Shown here piece after piece: positions 52,892 to 62,131 of a stretch of DNA of 64,000 nucleotides. Origin of the DNA: Nitrosopumilus zosterae (lineage in GTDB: Archaea; Thermoproteota; Nitrososphaeria; Nitrososphaerales; Nitrosopumilaceae); contig NZ_AP026695.1 of NCBI RefSeq assembly GCF_025998175.1, positions 558,001-622,000 on the forward strand, in the 5' to 3' direction. Position numbers and translations under genes: made by a program. Position 1 is the first letter of the stretch. Each line of letters opens with the position of its first letter. Below the pieces are notes generated by a model that ran no database searches, was not told the DNA's origin, and was given only the letters and a program-made list of their open reading frames with translations.

Positions 52892-54467
52892 CATTTCAAA
52901 AATCTCTATCCCCGTGGATCCTGGAATCTACTTGATGAAAGATTCGAATGGAAAAATACTCTATATTGGTAAAGCAAAGAACTTGAAAAATAGAGTCAAA
53001 TCATATTTTTCAAAAAATCAAAACTACAAGACACAAAAACTAGTGGAAAAAATTTCTGAAATTGAATTTGTTCTAACAGATAACGAAAGTGAGGCCTTTT
53101 TACTAGAATCAAACATGATCAAAAAATATCGTCCAAGATTCAACATTGAATTGAAAGACCAACAAAGATATACTTATCTTAGAATATCTGATGAGAAATA
53201 TCCTCGATTGCTTGTTGCACGAAGAACTAGAGATGGAAAATTTTTAGGCAAAGGAATGACTTTTGGACCCTTTACTCAAGGCAGTTCCAAATTGCTCACA
53301 ATTGGAACTTTACGTAAAGCATTCCAAATTAGAATTTGTAAAACACTTCCAAAAAAAGTGTGTTTGGAATATCATTTAGGAAATTGCGAAGGTCCTTGTG
53401 AATTTAAAGATGCACAAGAAAGATATCCAAAACATATTTCTGCTTTGGAAGATGTCCTAAAGGGAAAAAACCAAACAAAAATTTTTACAAAAAAACTAGA
53501 AGAAGAGATGTACCAAGCTGCTCAACTACAGCAATTTGAGCGTGCAAAAGATATTCGCGATACTTTGGTTAGACTGGGCAGTCTTCAGACTAACCAAAAA
53601 ATGGAATACATTGATAAATCCGATGAGGAGTATTTTGGAATTGGCATAATGGGACAGTCTGCGACTGTGATGAATTTTCGAATGATTAACGGTGTGATTC
53701 GAGATAGTGACAAATTCTTTTTTGACTTGGTTGCTGATAATTCTTTTTCAAATTTCCTTTTTCAATACTATTCCACACATAAAATTCCCAAATTCATTCT
53801 AGTAAGTGAGATTCCAGAAAAAAAAGAATTGTTGGAATCATTACTTTCAGAGCAAGCAGGATTTGCTGTACAAATTCTAGTTCCTTCTAAAGGAAAAAGA
53901 AAAGATGTCATAAATCTGATTTTAAAAAACATTCAATTAATTCACACAAAGGGCGGAGATCCCGGACTAGTTGAATTAAAAGAAATATTGCATTTGCCAT
54001 CAATTCCTAAGATCATTGAATGCTTTGACATTTCTAATCATGGTGTGGATTTTGCAGTAGGTTCTATGTCTAGATTTGTAGATGGGATGCCCAATAAATC
54101 TGGATACAGAAAATTCAAAATTAAAACGGTACGTGGTAGAGATGATTTTGCAATGATTGCTGAGATTATTAAAAGAAGATACTATAGATTATTGGAAGAA
54201 AATTCTGAACTTCCAGATTTGATAGTCATTGATGGGGGGAAAGGACAACTTAACGCAGCTATAAAGTCCCTTGAATCATTGGGATTGAATATCCCGTGTA
54301 TATCATTGGCAAAAGAAAATGAAGAAGTTTATGTTCCAAAAACAAAACATCCTATAACAATTTCCAAAGCAAAACCCTCTTTGAAAATATTGCAATATGC
54401 AAGAGATGAAACCCATCGATTTGGGGTAGCATACAATAGGACAATAAGAAAAAATAAGATAAAATAA
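52881..54467 (+). CDS. uvrC: Excinuclease ABC subunit C, lacking the C-terminal HhH domain
   Basis: 528 residues. GIY-YIG nuclease for the 3' incision: GIYLMKDSNGKILYIGKAKN at residues 12-31. Cys pattern near 160-175 (CKTLPKKVCLEYHLGNCEGPC) and the UVR motif (AAQLQQFERAKDIRDTL). The RNase-H-like nuclease for the 5' cut is CFDISNHGVDFAVGSMSRFV, with IVIDGGKGQLNAA. The protein ends in AYNRTIRKNKIK, just after the nuclease; the two helix-hairpin-helix motifs at the end of bacterial UvrC are absent. Confidence 0.95.
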   Translation: MTFDISKISIPVDPGIYLMKDSNGKILYIGKAKNLKNRVKSYFSKNQNYKTQKLVEKISEIEFVLTDNESEAFLLESNMIKKYRPRFNIELKDQQRYTYLRISDEKYPRLLVARRTRDGKFLGKGMTFGPFTQGSSKLLTIGTLRKAFQIRICKTLPKKVCLEYHLGNCEGPCEFKDAQERYPKHISALEDVLKGKNQTKIFTKKLEEEMYQAAQLQQFERAKDIRDTLVRLGSLQTNQKMEYIDKSDEEYFGIGIMGQSATVMNFRMINGVIRDSDKFFFDLVADNSFSNFLFQYYSTHKIPKFILVSEIPEKKELLESLLSEQAGFAVQILVPSKGKRKDVINLILKNIQLIHTKGGDPGLVELKEILHLPSIPKIIECFDISNHGVDFAVGSMSRFVDGMPNKSGYRKFKIKTVRGRDDFAMIAEIIKRRYYRLLEENSELPDLIVIDGGKGQLNAAIKSLESLGLNIPCISLAKENEEVYVPKTKHPITISKAKPSLKILQYARDETHRFGVAYNRTIRKNKIK

Positions 54468-54485
54468 GAAAAAAGGGTTTTTTGG

Positions 54486-55103
54486 TTAGTTCACTGATAC
54501 ACTGCCTACCATCCAAGGATGAACCATACAGAAGTAATCATAGTTGCCTGAATCATTAAACGTAAATGCAAATTCTGCACCTGCCATGATTAGACTGCTA
54601 TCAAATACGCCAGACGGACCATCTGCTGGACTACCACCAGTTACTGTATGTGCTGCTGAATCTGTGTTGACCCAATTTACAGTATCACCTGCATTTATTG
54701 TGATATTTGCTGGTGTGAAACATGTGTTGGATTCTTCACATCCTGGAACTGACGTGCCCACTGGAATATTCACTGTATGTGTTGTTGGTCCTGCTGGTTT
54801 TTCCATTGTAGTTTCGTCTTTTGGAATTTCTTCCATCTCGACTTTTTCTTCCATTTCTACAGATTTTTCCATTGGTTTCTCCATCTTCTTTTCTTCAACT
54901 TTTGGAGCTTCTTGCTTCACCTTTTCAGCCAAATCTGCGAATGGATCTGCTTGTGTTTTGGGCTCAATTGTTTTAGTTGACATACTTGGAGCGGAGACTA
55001 TGGGGACAGCATCTTGAGCTGCACCCAAAGAGAATGCAACTCCTACGCCTATAGCTACTATTGCAATTGAAAATGCAATTGCGGCTTTGTCTATACCTGC
55101 CAT
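54486..55103 (-). CDS. Membrane-anchored blue-copper protein (cupredoxin)
   Basis: 205 residues from the ATG at 55103; the earlier ATG at 55118 is less likely because the TATA-like box lies only 14 bases before it. Signal anchor (AIAFSIAIVAIGVGVAFSLG), an acidic and Lys-rich linker (repeated EKPMEKSVEMEEK), then a cupredoxin domain with His in SAAHTVTGG and the Cys-x4-His-x2-Met cluster CMVHPWM at the end, the ligands of a type 1 copper site. Such proteins are abundant electron carriers in ammonia-oxidising archaea. Confidence 0.9.
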   Translation of the reverse strand: MAGIDKAAIAFSIAIVAIGVGVAFSLGAAQDAVPIVSAPSMSTKTIEPKTQADPFADLAEKVKQEAPKVEEKKMEKPMEKSVEMEEKVEMEEIPKDETTMEKPAGPTTHTVNIPVGTSVPGCEESNTCFTPANITINAGDTVNWVNTDSAAHTVTGGSPADGPSGVFDSSLIMAGAEFAFTFNDSGNYDYFCMVHPWMVGSVSVN

Positions 55104-55127
55104 AATAATCCCTGGCATGCTACATGC

Positions 55128-55137
55128 TAAATAAATC
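55128..55137 (-). promoter_or_regulatory. TATA-like box of the cupredoxin gene
   Basis: TTTATTTA-type run about 28 bases before the ATG at 55103 on the minus strand, the usual leaderless distance. Confidence 0.5.
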
Positions 55138-55582
55138 TAATCTCTCTGTTTATTTCTCAAATCGTTCTGAATCTGACCTTTTGTGATGTTTAATTTCTCT
55201 CTAAACTATGTATTTTTGAAATTTTTCAAATATTTGCAATATTTTTAAAAATTCATTGAAAATTTCATATGATCGCTCTAATTGAACTCTGATTTTTGTT
55301 AATGTTGTTGAACAAATCATTCTTTTATGAAAATGAACTCTCATCATTTACATACAATTGAGATGTCACCAAGCAACTAACCGTTTTTGGTCTTAATCTC
55401 TTTTGTTTTGTGTTTTACATAAATCTCCAAAACAAACATGTTTTGTAGTTTTTTATACGTCTATGTAAACGGAGTAATTTTCACAACAAACCTAATTTAA
55501 TTTGGGTCGTTGTAATGGCGACAAATTGTGTGTGTGAATTGAACATTAAGTAATCTATATCCAAGTTATTTTGTTACTAATT
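55138..55582. other. Intergenic region upstream of the chemotaxis genes
   Basis: About 440 bases, very AT-rich, between divergent genes. CTATAT at about 55553 lies 26 bases before the ATG at 55583. A short perfect inverted repeat CAAAAC/GTTTTG occurs around 55430. Nothing else can be assigned. Confidence 0.4.
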
Positions 55583-55777
55583 ATGCAAAAATTTTTTGTA
55601 AGCAATAATTTTGATGTGAATTACAGTGATCTGCTTGTTTCATATAAAATAGATGTAACAAGATTAAGTTCTTCACGTGTAAAGAATGCTATTGAATCAC
55701 AAACTGGTACTATCTTTCAAAATAATTTAACGCCGTTTAGAATTATTTTATCAAGAACCAAAAAATCCATTCTCTAG
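55583..55777 (+). CDS. Small protein in the cheR operon
   Basis: 64 residues, MQKFFVSNNFDVNYSDLL at the start, basic C-terminus (RIILSRTKKSIL). The start at 55583 fits a TATA box 26 bases upstream. Two bases separate its stop from the cheR ATG, so they are cotranscribed. No family recognised; a role in chemotaxis is suggested only by position. Confidence 0.55.
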   Translation: MQKFFVSNNFDVNYSDLLVSYKIDVTRLSSSRVKNAIESQTGTIFQNNLTPFRIILSRTKKSIL

Positions 55778-55779
55778 AT

Positions 55780-56598
55780 ATGACTACAATTTTAGAATGT
55801 CAAATAATTGATATTAAAAAGATAGTAAGAAAAAAAATCGATGTAAACATAGATCACTATGCCTCTAGTTTTTTAGAACGCAGGGTTCAAAATAGAATGA
55901 ACATGATAGGAATAAAATCCTATGCAGAATACATTTCATTCCTAGATGAAGATTTTCTTGAATCTTTTGAACTTAATTCTACTTTGTCAATTAATGTAAC
56001 GCAGTTTTTTAGGAATCAAACTGTGTGGGATGTATTCAAACAGAAAATTATCCCTGAAATCATTTCATTGTCTTCTTCTGATCATCCCATTTCAATATGG
56101 AGTGCTGGATGTGCAATTGGAAATGAGCCTTATAGCTTGGCAATGATGTTTTCTGATATGCTTCAAACAAATGAAAAAAAATTCAAGATTGTTGCAAATG
56201 ACATAAATCCAACGTCTATAGGTATTGCAAAAACAGGCCAATATGAATTTGAGAAATTAAAGAATATCCCAAATTCATTTTTGTCTAAATTTTTAGAAAA
56301 AATCGATGATGACTTGTACAAATTTAGTGATGATTTAAAAAAAACTATTACTTTCCAAGTAGGCGATGTTGCATCCTTTAACATTAATCATGTTGATGTA
56401 ATTCTATGTAGAAATATGCTAATTTATTACGCTGATGATGCTAAAGAACTTCTCTTTAAAAAATTTCACAAGACGCTAAATGACAGTGGATTTCTCGTAT
56501 TGGGCATGGCTGAAGATGTGCCTCTTTCAATGAAGAAATTTTTCAAAACTGTTGATTTGGGTATGAAAATCTATCAAAAAGTTTCCCTTGATCCCTAA
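55780..56598 (+). CDS. cheR: Chemotaxis protein methyltransferase CheR
   Basis: 272 residues. SWAGC-like SAM site is ISIWSAGCAIGNEPYSLAMM; VNVTQFFRN-type segment LSINVTQFFRNQTVWDVF precedes it; VDVILCRNMLIYYADDAKE is the NPPY-equivalent region. The N-terminal helical domain is present. Methylates glutamates on methyl-accepting chemotaxis proteins; the soluble MCP at 59680 is a candidate partner. Full length. Confidence 0.93.
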   Translation: MTTILECQIIDIKKIVRKKIDVNIDHYASSFLERRVQNRMNMIGIKSYAEYISFLDEDFLESFELNSTLSINVTQFFRNQTVWDVFKQKIIPEIISLSSSDHPISIWSAGCAIGNEPYSLAMMFSDMLQTNEKKFKIVANDINPTSIGIAKTGQYEFEKLKNIPNSFLSKFLEKIDDDLYKFSDDLKKTITFQVGDVASFNINHVDVILCRNMLIYYADDAKELLFKKFHKTLNDSGFLVLGMAEDVPLSMKKFFKTVDLGMKIYQKVSLDP

Positions 56599-56987
56599 CC
56601 ACATATTTTTTTTGAATTTGTATCTGGTCTGGAACTGTATGTTATTCATTACAGACAAAATTCTAAATGCATTAAAAATATTTCATTACTATGAGAATTT
56701 ACATTCCAGTTAGACCTTCAAGAAGACTTGATTCTGATGATGATTCTGATGTATTAGACGACTGGTGATTCAAAATTTTATAATTGCAAAATATCTTGAT
56801 TTAATCTAATGTTATTACTGCACGTTCAATGTTTTATTTTCACCTTCAAAAAACCTGATGAATTTGAAATATTTGGTTGAATGTGAGATATTGTTTTTGA
56901 TATACCTGACTTCCTGATGTGACTATTTGTTGAAATTGATCACACAAGATTATCTATTCCTTGAGAAAACTTCAATTTTCATTATAA
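56599..56987. other. Intergenic region with a tiny frame
   Basis: About 390 bases of AT-rich DNA. It contains a 25-residue frame at 56691-56768 (MRIYIPVRPSRRLDSDDDSD), basic then acidic, with no clear promoter; it may be chance. No RNA structure seen. Confidence 0.35.
56691..56768 (+). CDS. Doubtful 25-residue frame
   Basis: MRIYIPVRPSRRLDSDDDSD then VLDDW. Coding signal is only its codon composition and the basic-to-acidic switch; an AT-rich run lies about 16 bases upstream, closer than usual for a TATA box. Confidence 0.2.
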   Translation: MRIYIPVRPSRRLDSDDDSDVLDDW

Positions 56988-57434
56988 ATGAAAATCATGA
57001 TAATCAATGATTCAAGGGCTATGCGATTATTTCTTGAAGATATTGTGAATTCCTACTTTGGCTGGCAATTAATTGGTTCGTATTCTGATGCAACTTACGC
57101 TTTGAGTGTTCTGGAAAATAAAAAACCCGATGTAATTCTTTTAGATCTTGAAATGCCTAAAATGGATGGCTTTACATTCCTTGAAAGATTGGGAAATGTT
57201 GGAATCTATCCCACAATAATAACTAGTAATTATGCAATAGATGGTTCTGAAATTGTTAGTGATGCTCTGGCTTTGGGGGCTGTTGATTATATTGTACCTC
57301 CGTCATCAAACAGCAAAGTAGATTTTGATAAATTCAAACTTCGACTTCGCCATAAAATTACCAAGGCTTCTCTTAAATCTAGCCGTTATTCTCTATTTTC
57401 TAATTCCGGTAAATCTAAATCTCGCATTACGTAA
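56988..57434 (+). CDS. CheB-like receiver domain without the methylesterase
   Basis: 148 residues. Receiver with acidic pocket IINDSRAMR, phosphoacceptor in VILLDLEMPKMDGF (Asp), a Thr/Ser-like switch in TIITSNYA, and the C-terminal VDYIVPPSSNSKVDFDKFKL, in which a Pro replaces the usual conserved Lys of the KP pair. The linker after this resembles that of CheB, but there is no methylesterase domain: the protein ends in a Ser/Lys-rich tail (SNSGKSKSRIT). It may be a split CheB or a stand-alone regulator. Near cheR, so a chemotaxis role is likely. Confidence 0.75.
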   Translation: MKIMIINDSRAMRLFLEDIVNSYFGWQLIGSYSDATYALSVLENKKPDVILLDLEMPKMDGFTFLERLGNVGIYPTIITSNYAIDGSEIVSDALALGAVDYIVPPSSNSKVDFDKFKLRLRHKITKASLKSSRYSLFSNSGKSKSRIT

Positions 57435-57640
57435 ATTTCAGATTATTTTTACAATGTCCTGATTAAATTGATACTCTCTTCTTCAATAACTTGAAATTTC
57501 AATAACACTGTCTCTTTTTTGTATACTCAATTTAACAAAGTTGCTCCTTAACTTTGTTAATTGGTTAATAAACACCTGTTTTTTATCTTGTGTGACCTTG
57601 TTCTTATAATCTATAATCTTGGCATGATATTGGATAAAAC

Positions 57641-58219
57641 ATGAACAAATCTTTGATTTTGTTGCCTCTTATTGCAATTCCAATTATTTTTATTTTGATC
57701 AGTCCTCAAGATTCTAAAAAATATTCTGAACTTGATCTTACCGGTCAAGATGCAATATTGAAGGTTGGTGAGGATTTCATTAAACAGGCATCAGTTGAAC
57801 CTCTTGATCAGGATCATATTTTAAATGAGTTAAGAGAAATCACTGAAGAGGAGATTCGTAAAGAAACGCAAATTCATGATCCTACAGAAAGTGAAAAGAT
57901 CTTTACAAATGGAATGAAATTAAGCGACGATTACAATAGAATCAGTTTTGAATATTCTACTGAAAAACTTAATGTTACAGAATTTTTTTCAAAATTGCTA
58001 GATTTTAAAATTAAATATGAAAAATATATGACTGCAATAGATTCTTACATTGGAGATGAGGATATCTTAATTCTTAAGAATTCAATGGTCAAAGAATATG
58101 AAAAAATCAACGAGCAGATAACTTTGATAAAAAATTCAGGAACCATTGATGATGAATGGGAATCTAAAACTGAGTTTGATAAATACAAACAATATCTGCC
58201 ATCTATGTTTGATTCTTGA
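57641..58219 (+). CDS. Exported helical protein
   Basis: 192 residues. A hydrophobic N-terminus (LILLPLIAIPIIFILISP) acts as signal or anchor. The rest is acidic and helical (LNELREITEEEIRKETQIHD) with no cysteines, suggesting a coiled coil on the outside. No family recognised; stands alone between the CheB-like gene and a membrane-protein gene. Confidence 0.7.
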   Translation: MNKSLILLPLIAIPIIFILISPQDSKKYSELDLTGQDAILKVGEDFIKQASVEPLDQDHILNELREITEEEIRKETQIHDPTESEKIFTNGMKLSDDYNRISFEYSTEKLNVTEFFSKLLDFKIKYEKYMTAIDSYIGDEDILILKNSMVKEYEKINEQITLIKNSGTIDDEWESKTEFDKYKQYLPSMFDS

Positions 58220-58420
58220 TTGTATTTATCATATTTTAGAAAATTGATAAAAATAGTGATTATTAACCACACTCTGAAATTACACAAAAATGATTTTTTT
58301 GTTTTTTAGTTGTGGCTGATTACTGTTTTTTGTGTCTGAAAACCTGAAAATTGATAAATGATCTTGCATGTTTTTTTTGAACTAGCTGGACTTCTAGATG
58401 TCTTTATGTTTTCATAATTT

Positions 58421-59074
58421 ATGGCAGTATTTAAAAAAAATCCTCCGGATTATTTACTTCATCCTTTTCTTGAATTTTTAATTGTCACACTTTCTTTAGT
58501 TGCAATTTTAGTTCCACTTAGAATTCTCTCTAAAGTGATTTTTGATGATGAATGGATTGGTTCCATTGGTGTTATCACTGTGGTTTTTGGTGTGATTTTA
58601 TTTTTATCTATGAAAGAAAAATTGGGGAATTTTGGTCAGATGTTTCTTCGTCAAATCACTAAAAATCACACCAGAAAACAAAAGTGGATTATTTTTTCTC
58701 AGACCGGGTTATTTCTGTCTCTGGGAATTTTGACTATTTTTAGCATACATGCTGGAAATACCGAATATCATCTCTTAAAAGAACAGGTGATAGCAGAATT
58801 TGGGAACAAAGGAATCATGATTGATTCCGACTTGAATTTTGACGCAATTAATCAAATATCTTCTCAGGTTTCCCCAGAACAGCAGGTAGGAGCCATTGCA
58901 GCATTGCCATTGCTTACTATACAAAATTTTGAAATTTTTTCAGTAGTATTGGCAGTTACTGATCAAATGATGGGTGGATGGGTGATGTATTTTTGGCAAA
59001 TCATGGTAATTGAAACTATGGAGATTTCGATATTTTTGTTCATAACAAGAAAATTTACTTTAAAATATGCATGA
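58421..59074 (+). CDS. Membrane protein with four predicted helices
   Basis: 217 residues with hydrophobic segments at about 18-40, 47-66, 92-110 and 185-205. The outer loop between the third and fourth is about 75 residues with FGNKGIMIDSDLNFDAINQ. A purely structural description is possible; no transporter or enzyme motif seen. Unknown function. Confidence 0.7.
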   Translation: MAVFKKNPPDYLLHPFLEFLIVTLSLVAILVPLRILSKVIFDDEWIGSIGVITVVFGVILFLSMKEKLGNFGQMFLRQITKNHTRKQKWIIFSQTGLFLSLGILTIFSIHAGNTEYHLLKEQVIAEFGNKGIMIDSDLNFDAINQISSQVSPEQQVGAIAALPLLTIQNFEIFSVVLAVTDQMMGGWVMYFWQIMVIETMEISIFLFITRKFTLKYA

Positions 59075-59109
59075 ACAAGACATGTGCTAAAAAATATTCT
59101 TCGTTTATT

Positions 59110-59493
59110 CTACCTTGCTTTCTGTTTTAATGCTTCTTTGTATTCTGCAAATGCGTCATCTTTGACAATCTTAGCCGCATCTAAAATCACTTTTTTTGCA
59201 TCAATTACAGTTTGGTCTCCTGATCTTTTAGCTGATTTATAATCGTCTTTTGCAGTTTTCCATGATGCAAATGCTGTTTTGTATGCTAAAAACGCCTTCT
59301 TCCTTTCTTCAATGACCTCTTTTTTGTTTCCTTGTTTGTCATAATCCTTGGATTTTTCTTCAATCTCTTTCCTTGCATTCTCATTTCTGCTATCTGGATT
59401 ATGATGTGCATCAACTATAGACACTGTCTGAGCTAAAAGCAATGTTGTCACTAAAACCATTGCAGAAATCACTTTGACATTCATGACCTTCAT
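59110..59493 (-). CDS. Small secreted Lys/Ala-rich protein
   Basis: 127 residues with a signal peptide (VISAMVLVTTLLLAQTVSIV, then DAHHNPDS). The mature part is charged and helical with repeated Lys-Ala-Asp patterns (KTAFASWKTAKDDYKSAKRS). Start could be either of two Met (MKVMNV). Likely cell-surface or periplasm-like location. Unknown role; such small repetitive secreted proteins are frequent in this lineage. Confidence 0.75.
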   Translation of the reverse strand: MKVMNVKVISAMVLVTTLLLAQTVSIVDAHHNPDSRNENARKEIEEKSKDYDKQGNKKEVIEERKKAFLAYKTAFASWKTAKDDYKSAKRSGDQTVIDAKKVILDAAKIVKDDAFAEYKEALKQKAR

Positions 59494-59679
59494 TATTTTT
59501 TAGAAATATTATCTAGTGTCTGTTTAATTAAATCACATAATAATTATAATTATTATAAAATATCACATTCGTGTTTTATTGTTAAGAAAATTTTCTCAAT
59601 GCCAGTATGAATAAAAAACGACTGTTTGTTCATTTTGAATTACCAGTAAATTATGTTGATCTATGCATTTCTTTCCATA

Positions 59680-61818
59680 ATGAGTGATTCTCAACAAGTT
59701 ATAGAATTGCATGAAAACAAAAAGGATTTTTTCCAGCAGGTAGTCGAGCAAACTTCTGAAATTGGTCATGAAATCAATAGAGCGTTAAAATCTACCAAAG
59801 AAATCAATGGTAGGGCGCACATGCTTTCCACAACTGCCAAAATTGAAGCAAATCGTACTGGTGATATTGGAAGAAATTTTTTGGTCGTATCGAACTCAAT
59901 TGATGAATTAAGTACAAAAACAGATGAAGTTCTAGACAAAATGAAAAAAGAAACTATACGCGAGATTGAAAATTTATCTAAATCAATTGAAAGTAAATCT
60001 GTCAGCATTCGTGGAAGCCGATTGGCAACTCTTGCTTTGACAAATATTCGACTAATTGACAGAAATCTTTTTGAAAGGGCTGCAGATGTTCGCTGGTGGG
60101 CCACAGACGATATCTTGGTCAAATCTCTTGTAGATAATAATATTGATGCATATCAAGAAGCAGAAAATCGTCTTAGAGTGATTTTACAATCGTATACTGT
60201 TTACTATGATCTTATTTTATGTGATGTAGAAGGCAACTGTAAAGCTTCTGGAGAAAGCAAATTTGGTTTTACTGGAAGAAATTTTTCTGATAAACCTTGG
60301 TTCAAAGGAGCTATGAATACTAATAGTGGCAAAGAACATGCATTTGAAACTGTCCATCATTCCCCATCTGTGAATGATGATTATACAGTAACTTATTCCT
60401 GTAAGATACATGAGGGAGGAAATCCTGATAACAAAGTTATTGGTATTCTGGGTGCTGTTTTCAAATGGACCGAATTTGCACAACGAATAGTAAACGAAAC
60501 TTCTTTATCTTCTGAGGAAAAATCAAAAACACGTGTGTTACTTTGTGATGATGCGGGAAATGTTCTTGCTGATACAAAAGAAAGAATTCTTAAGCAGACG
60601 ATTAGTTTCAAAGGTAAAAATGATTTGTTCCTAAAAGAAAAAGGATTCAGTGTCGTTGAAAAAGATGGAGTCAAAAAAATTATTTGCCATGCGTTGTCTC
60701 CTGGATTTGAAGGATATAGATCAAAAGAATGGCATTCGTTAATAATTCAAGATATTGATGCATCTTGTCAGGATCTGGATTTGACCGACAATAATGATGA
60801 GTCTCTTGATTCAATACTTGATTTGATATCAAATTTATCTGAAGAAACACAACAGGCAATTAAAGAAATTAACAATGTTAATGATGAAACACACGTGTTG
60901 TCTCTAAACGCTGCAATTGAAGCTGCCCGTGTGGGCGATGCTGGGCGTGGGTTTGGAGTTATAGCCGGATTTATGGGCGATCTTTCGCGAACCACTGCTG
61001 AAATAACATCGAAAATGGATTCGAACACCCAAAAAAAACTCATAGATCTTAATTCGTTGATATCTGTCAATTCTAGAGAAATTAAAGGTGACAGACTTGT
61101 GAACCTGTCTTTTACAAATATTGATTTGATAGACAGGGCATTGTATGAGCGAACAGCAGATGTTCGCTGGTGGGCTACTGAAGGAAGTGTAATTCAAGCA
61201 TTAACTCAAAAAACAATTGAAAATAAAGATTTTCTAGCAATGCGTCTTCAAACAATTCTCAAGTATTATACAGTATATTCAGATTTGATCGTATGTGATA
61301 CAAATGGAGTTGTCATTGCAAATGGTTCTTCAAGTAATGTGGATACTGCTAACATGAATGATGCTTCTTGGTTTCAAACTGCATTAAAGACTAAAAATGG
61401 TAGTGAATATGGATTTGACATAATTAAAACACAAAACGGGGATAGCACATCAACTGGTCTTGTATTTTCATGCAAGATACACAAAAATGGAAATATTTCT
61501 GATGATGTTATAGGAATTCTTGGAGTTGTATTTAATTGGAATCAATTCATTGATGTGATATTCAAAGAAACACCTCTTAATGGAAACGAAGTTGATTCTA
61601 CTAGTTTAGTTATATTGGATTCTAATGGAAACAAACTATCTGAGAACACCAAACACCAAAATACGATTTCAGATCAAGATTTATTGTTATTACTTAATGA
61701 GCCAAAGAATTTTCAAACTATTACTTTAGATAATTCAAAACTATTGGCCGGTCATGCAAAATCAAGCGGGTATGAAGGATTTTCCACTGGTTGGCATTCA
61801 ATAATAATTCAGTCATAA
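59680..61818 (+). CDS. Soluble methyl-accepting chemotaxis-like protein with duplicated signalling and sensor domains
   Basis: 712 residues from the ATG at 59680; a TATA-like run TAAATTATG about 30 bases upstream supports this over 59653. No transmembrane helix. Two repeats: each has a coiled-coil signalling segment followed by a Cache/PAS-like sensor. In the second repeat the MCP hairpin tip LNAAIEAARVGDAGRGFGVI is well kept; in the first it is degenerate (TTAKIEANRTGDIGRNFLVV). The sensors align (DVRWWATDDILVKSL / DVRWWATEGSVIQAL; YTVYYDLILCD / YTVYSDLIVCD). The signalling domain lies before the sensor, opposite to standard MCPs. Likely substrate of CheR. Confidence 0.85.
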   Translation: MSDSQQVIELHENKKDFFQQVVEQTSEIGHEINRALKSTKEINGRAHMLSTTAKIEANRTGDIGRNFLVVSNSIDELSTKTDEVLDKMKKETIREIENLSKSIESKSVSIRGSRLATLALTNIRLIDRNLFERAADVRWWATDDILVKSLVDNNIDAYQEAENRLRVILQSYTVYYDLILCDVEGNCKASGESKFGFTGRNFSDKPWFKGAMNTNSGKEHAFETVHHSPSVNDDYTVTYSCKIHEGGNPDNKVIGILGAVFKWTEFAQRIVNETSLSSEEKSKTRVLLCDDAGNVLADTKERILKQTISFKGKNDLFLKEKGFSVVEKDGVKKIICHALSPGFEGYRSKEWHSLIIQDIDASCQDLDLTDNNDESLDSILDLISNLSEETQQAIKEINNVNDETHVLSLNAAIEAARVGDAGRGFGVIAGFMGDLSRTTAEITSKMDSNTQKKLIDLNSLISVNSREIKGDRLVNLSFTNIDLIDRALYERTADVRWWATEGSVIQALTQKTIENKDFLAMRLQTILKYYTVYSDLIVCDTNGVVIANGSSSNVDTANMNDASWFQTALKTKNGSEYGFDIIKTQNGDSTSTGLVFSCKIHKNGNISDDVIGILGVVFNWNQFIDVIFKETPLNGNEVDSTSLVILDSNGNKLSENTKHQNTISDQDLLLLLNEPKNFQTITLDNSKLLAGHAKSSGYEGFSTGWHSIIIQS

Positions 61819-62131
61819 CTTATGTTAACTGTTTTATTTCGGAATTTATCACAAAGTCCAAAAAATTATGGTTTTAATTTTATCAATTAATCTCTCTTTC
61901 TGGCAGGAACGTAAATTTATCTTGACTCTAATTTAGACAATACGTCTACTGACTATGGAAGTTTGATTGTAAATATTGGGTTGTTTTTAACCAAACTGTA
62001 CTTACATGTAATACTTGTTGATTTTGTGCCTAATTCATGTCAATTCTTTTGTAGGAAAATAGATCCTGTTTGTATTTTTTGTATTAATAAAACACACAGG
62101 TTGTTTTTAAACTGAAATCGTCTATTTCTTT
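61819..62131. other. Intergenic region
   Basis: 313 bases. The run GGTTGTTTTTAAA about 25 bases before the ATG at 62132 is a likely TATA box; a near copy, GGTTGTTTTTAACC, sits at 61979 without a gene behind it. No frame or RNA seen. Confidence 0.4.

Noticed and set aside
61979-62112. Two copies of GGTTGTTTTTAA as a regulatory pair
   Set aside because: The second is explained as the TATA box of 62132; the first has no gene behind it at the right distance.
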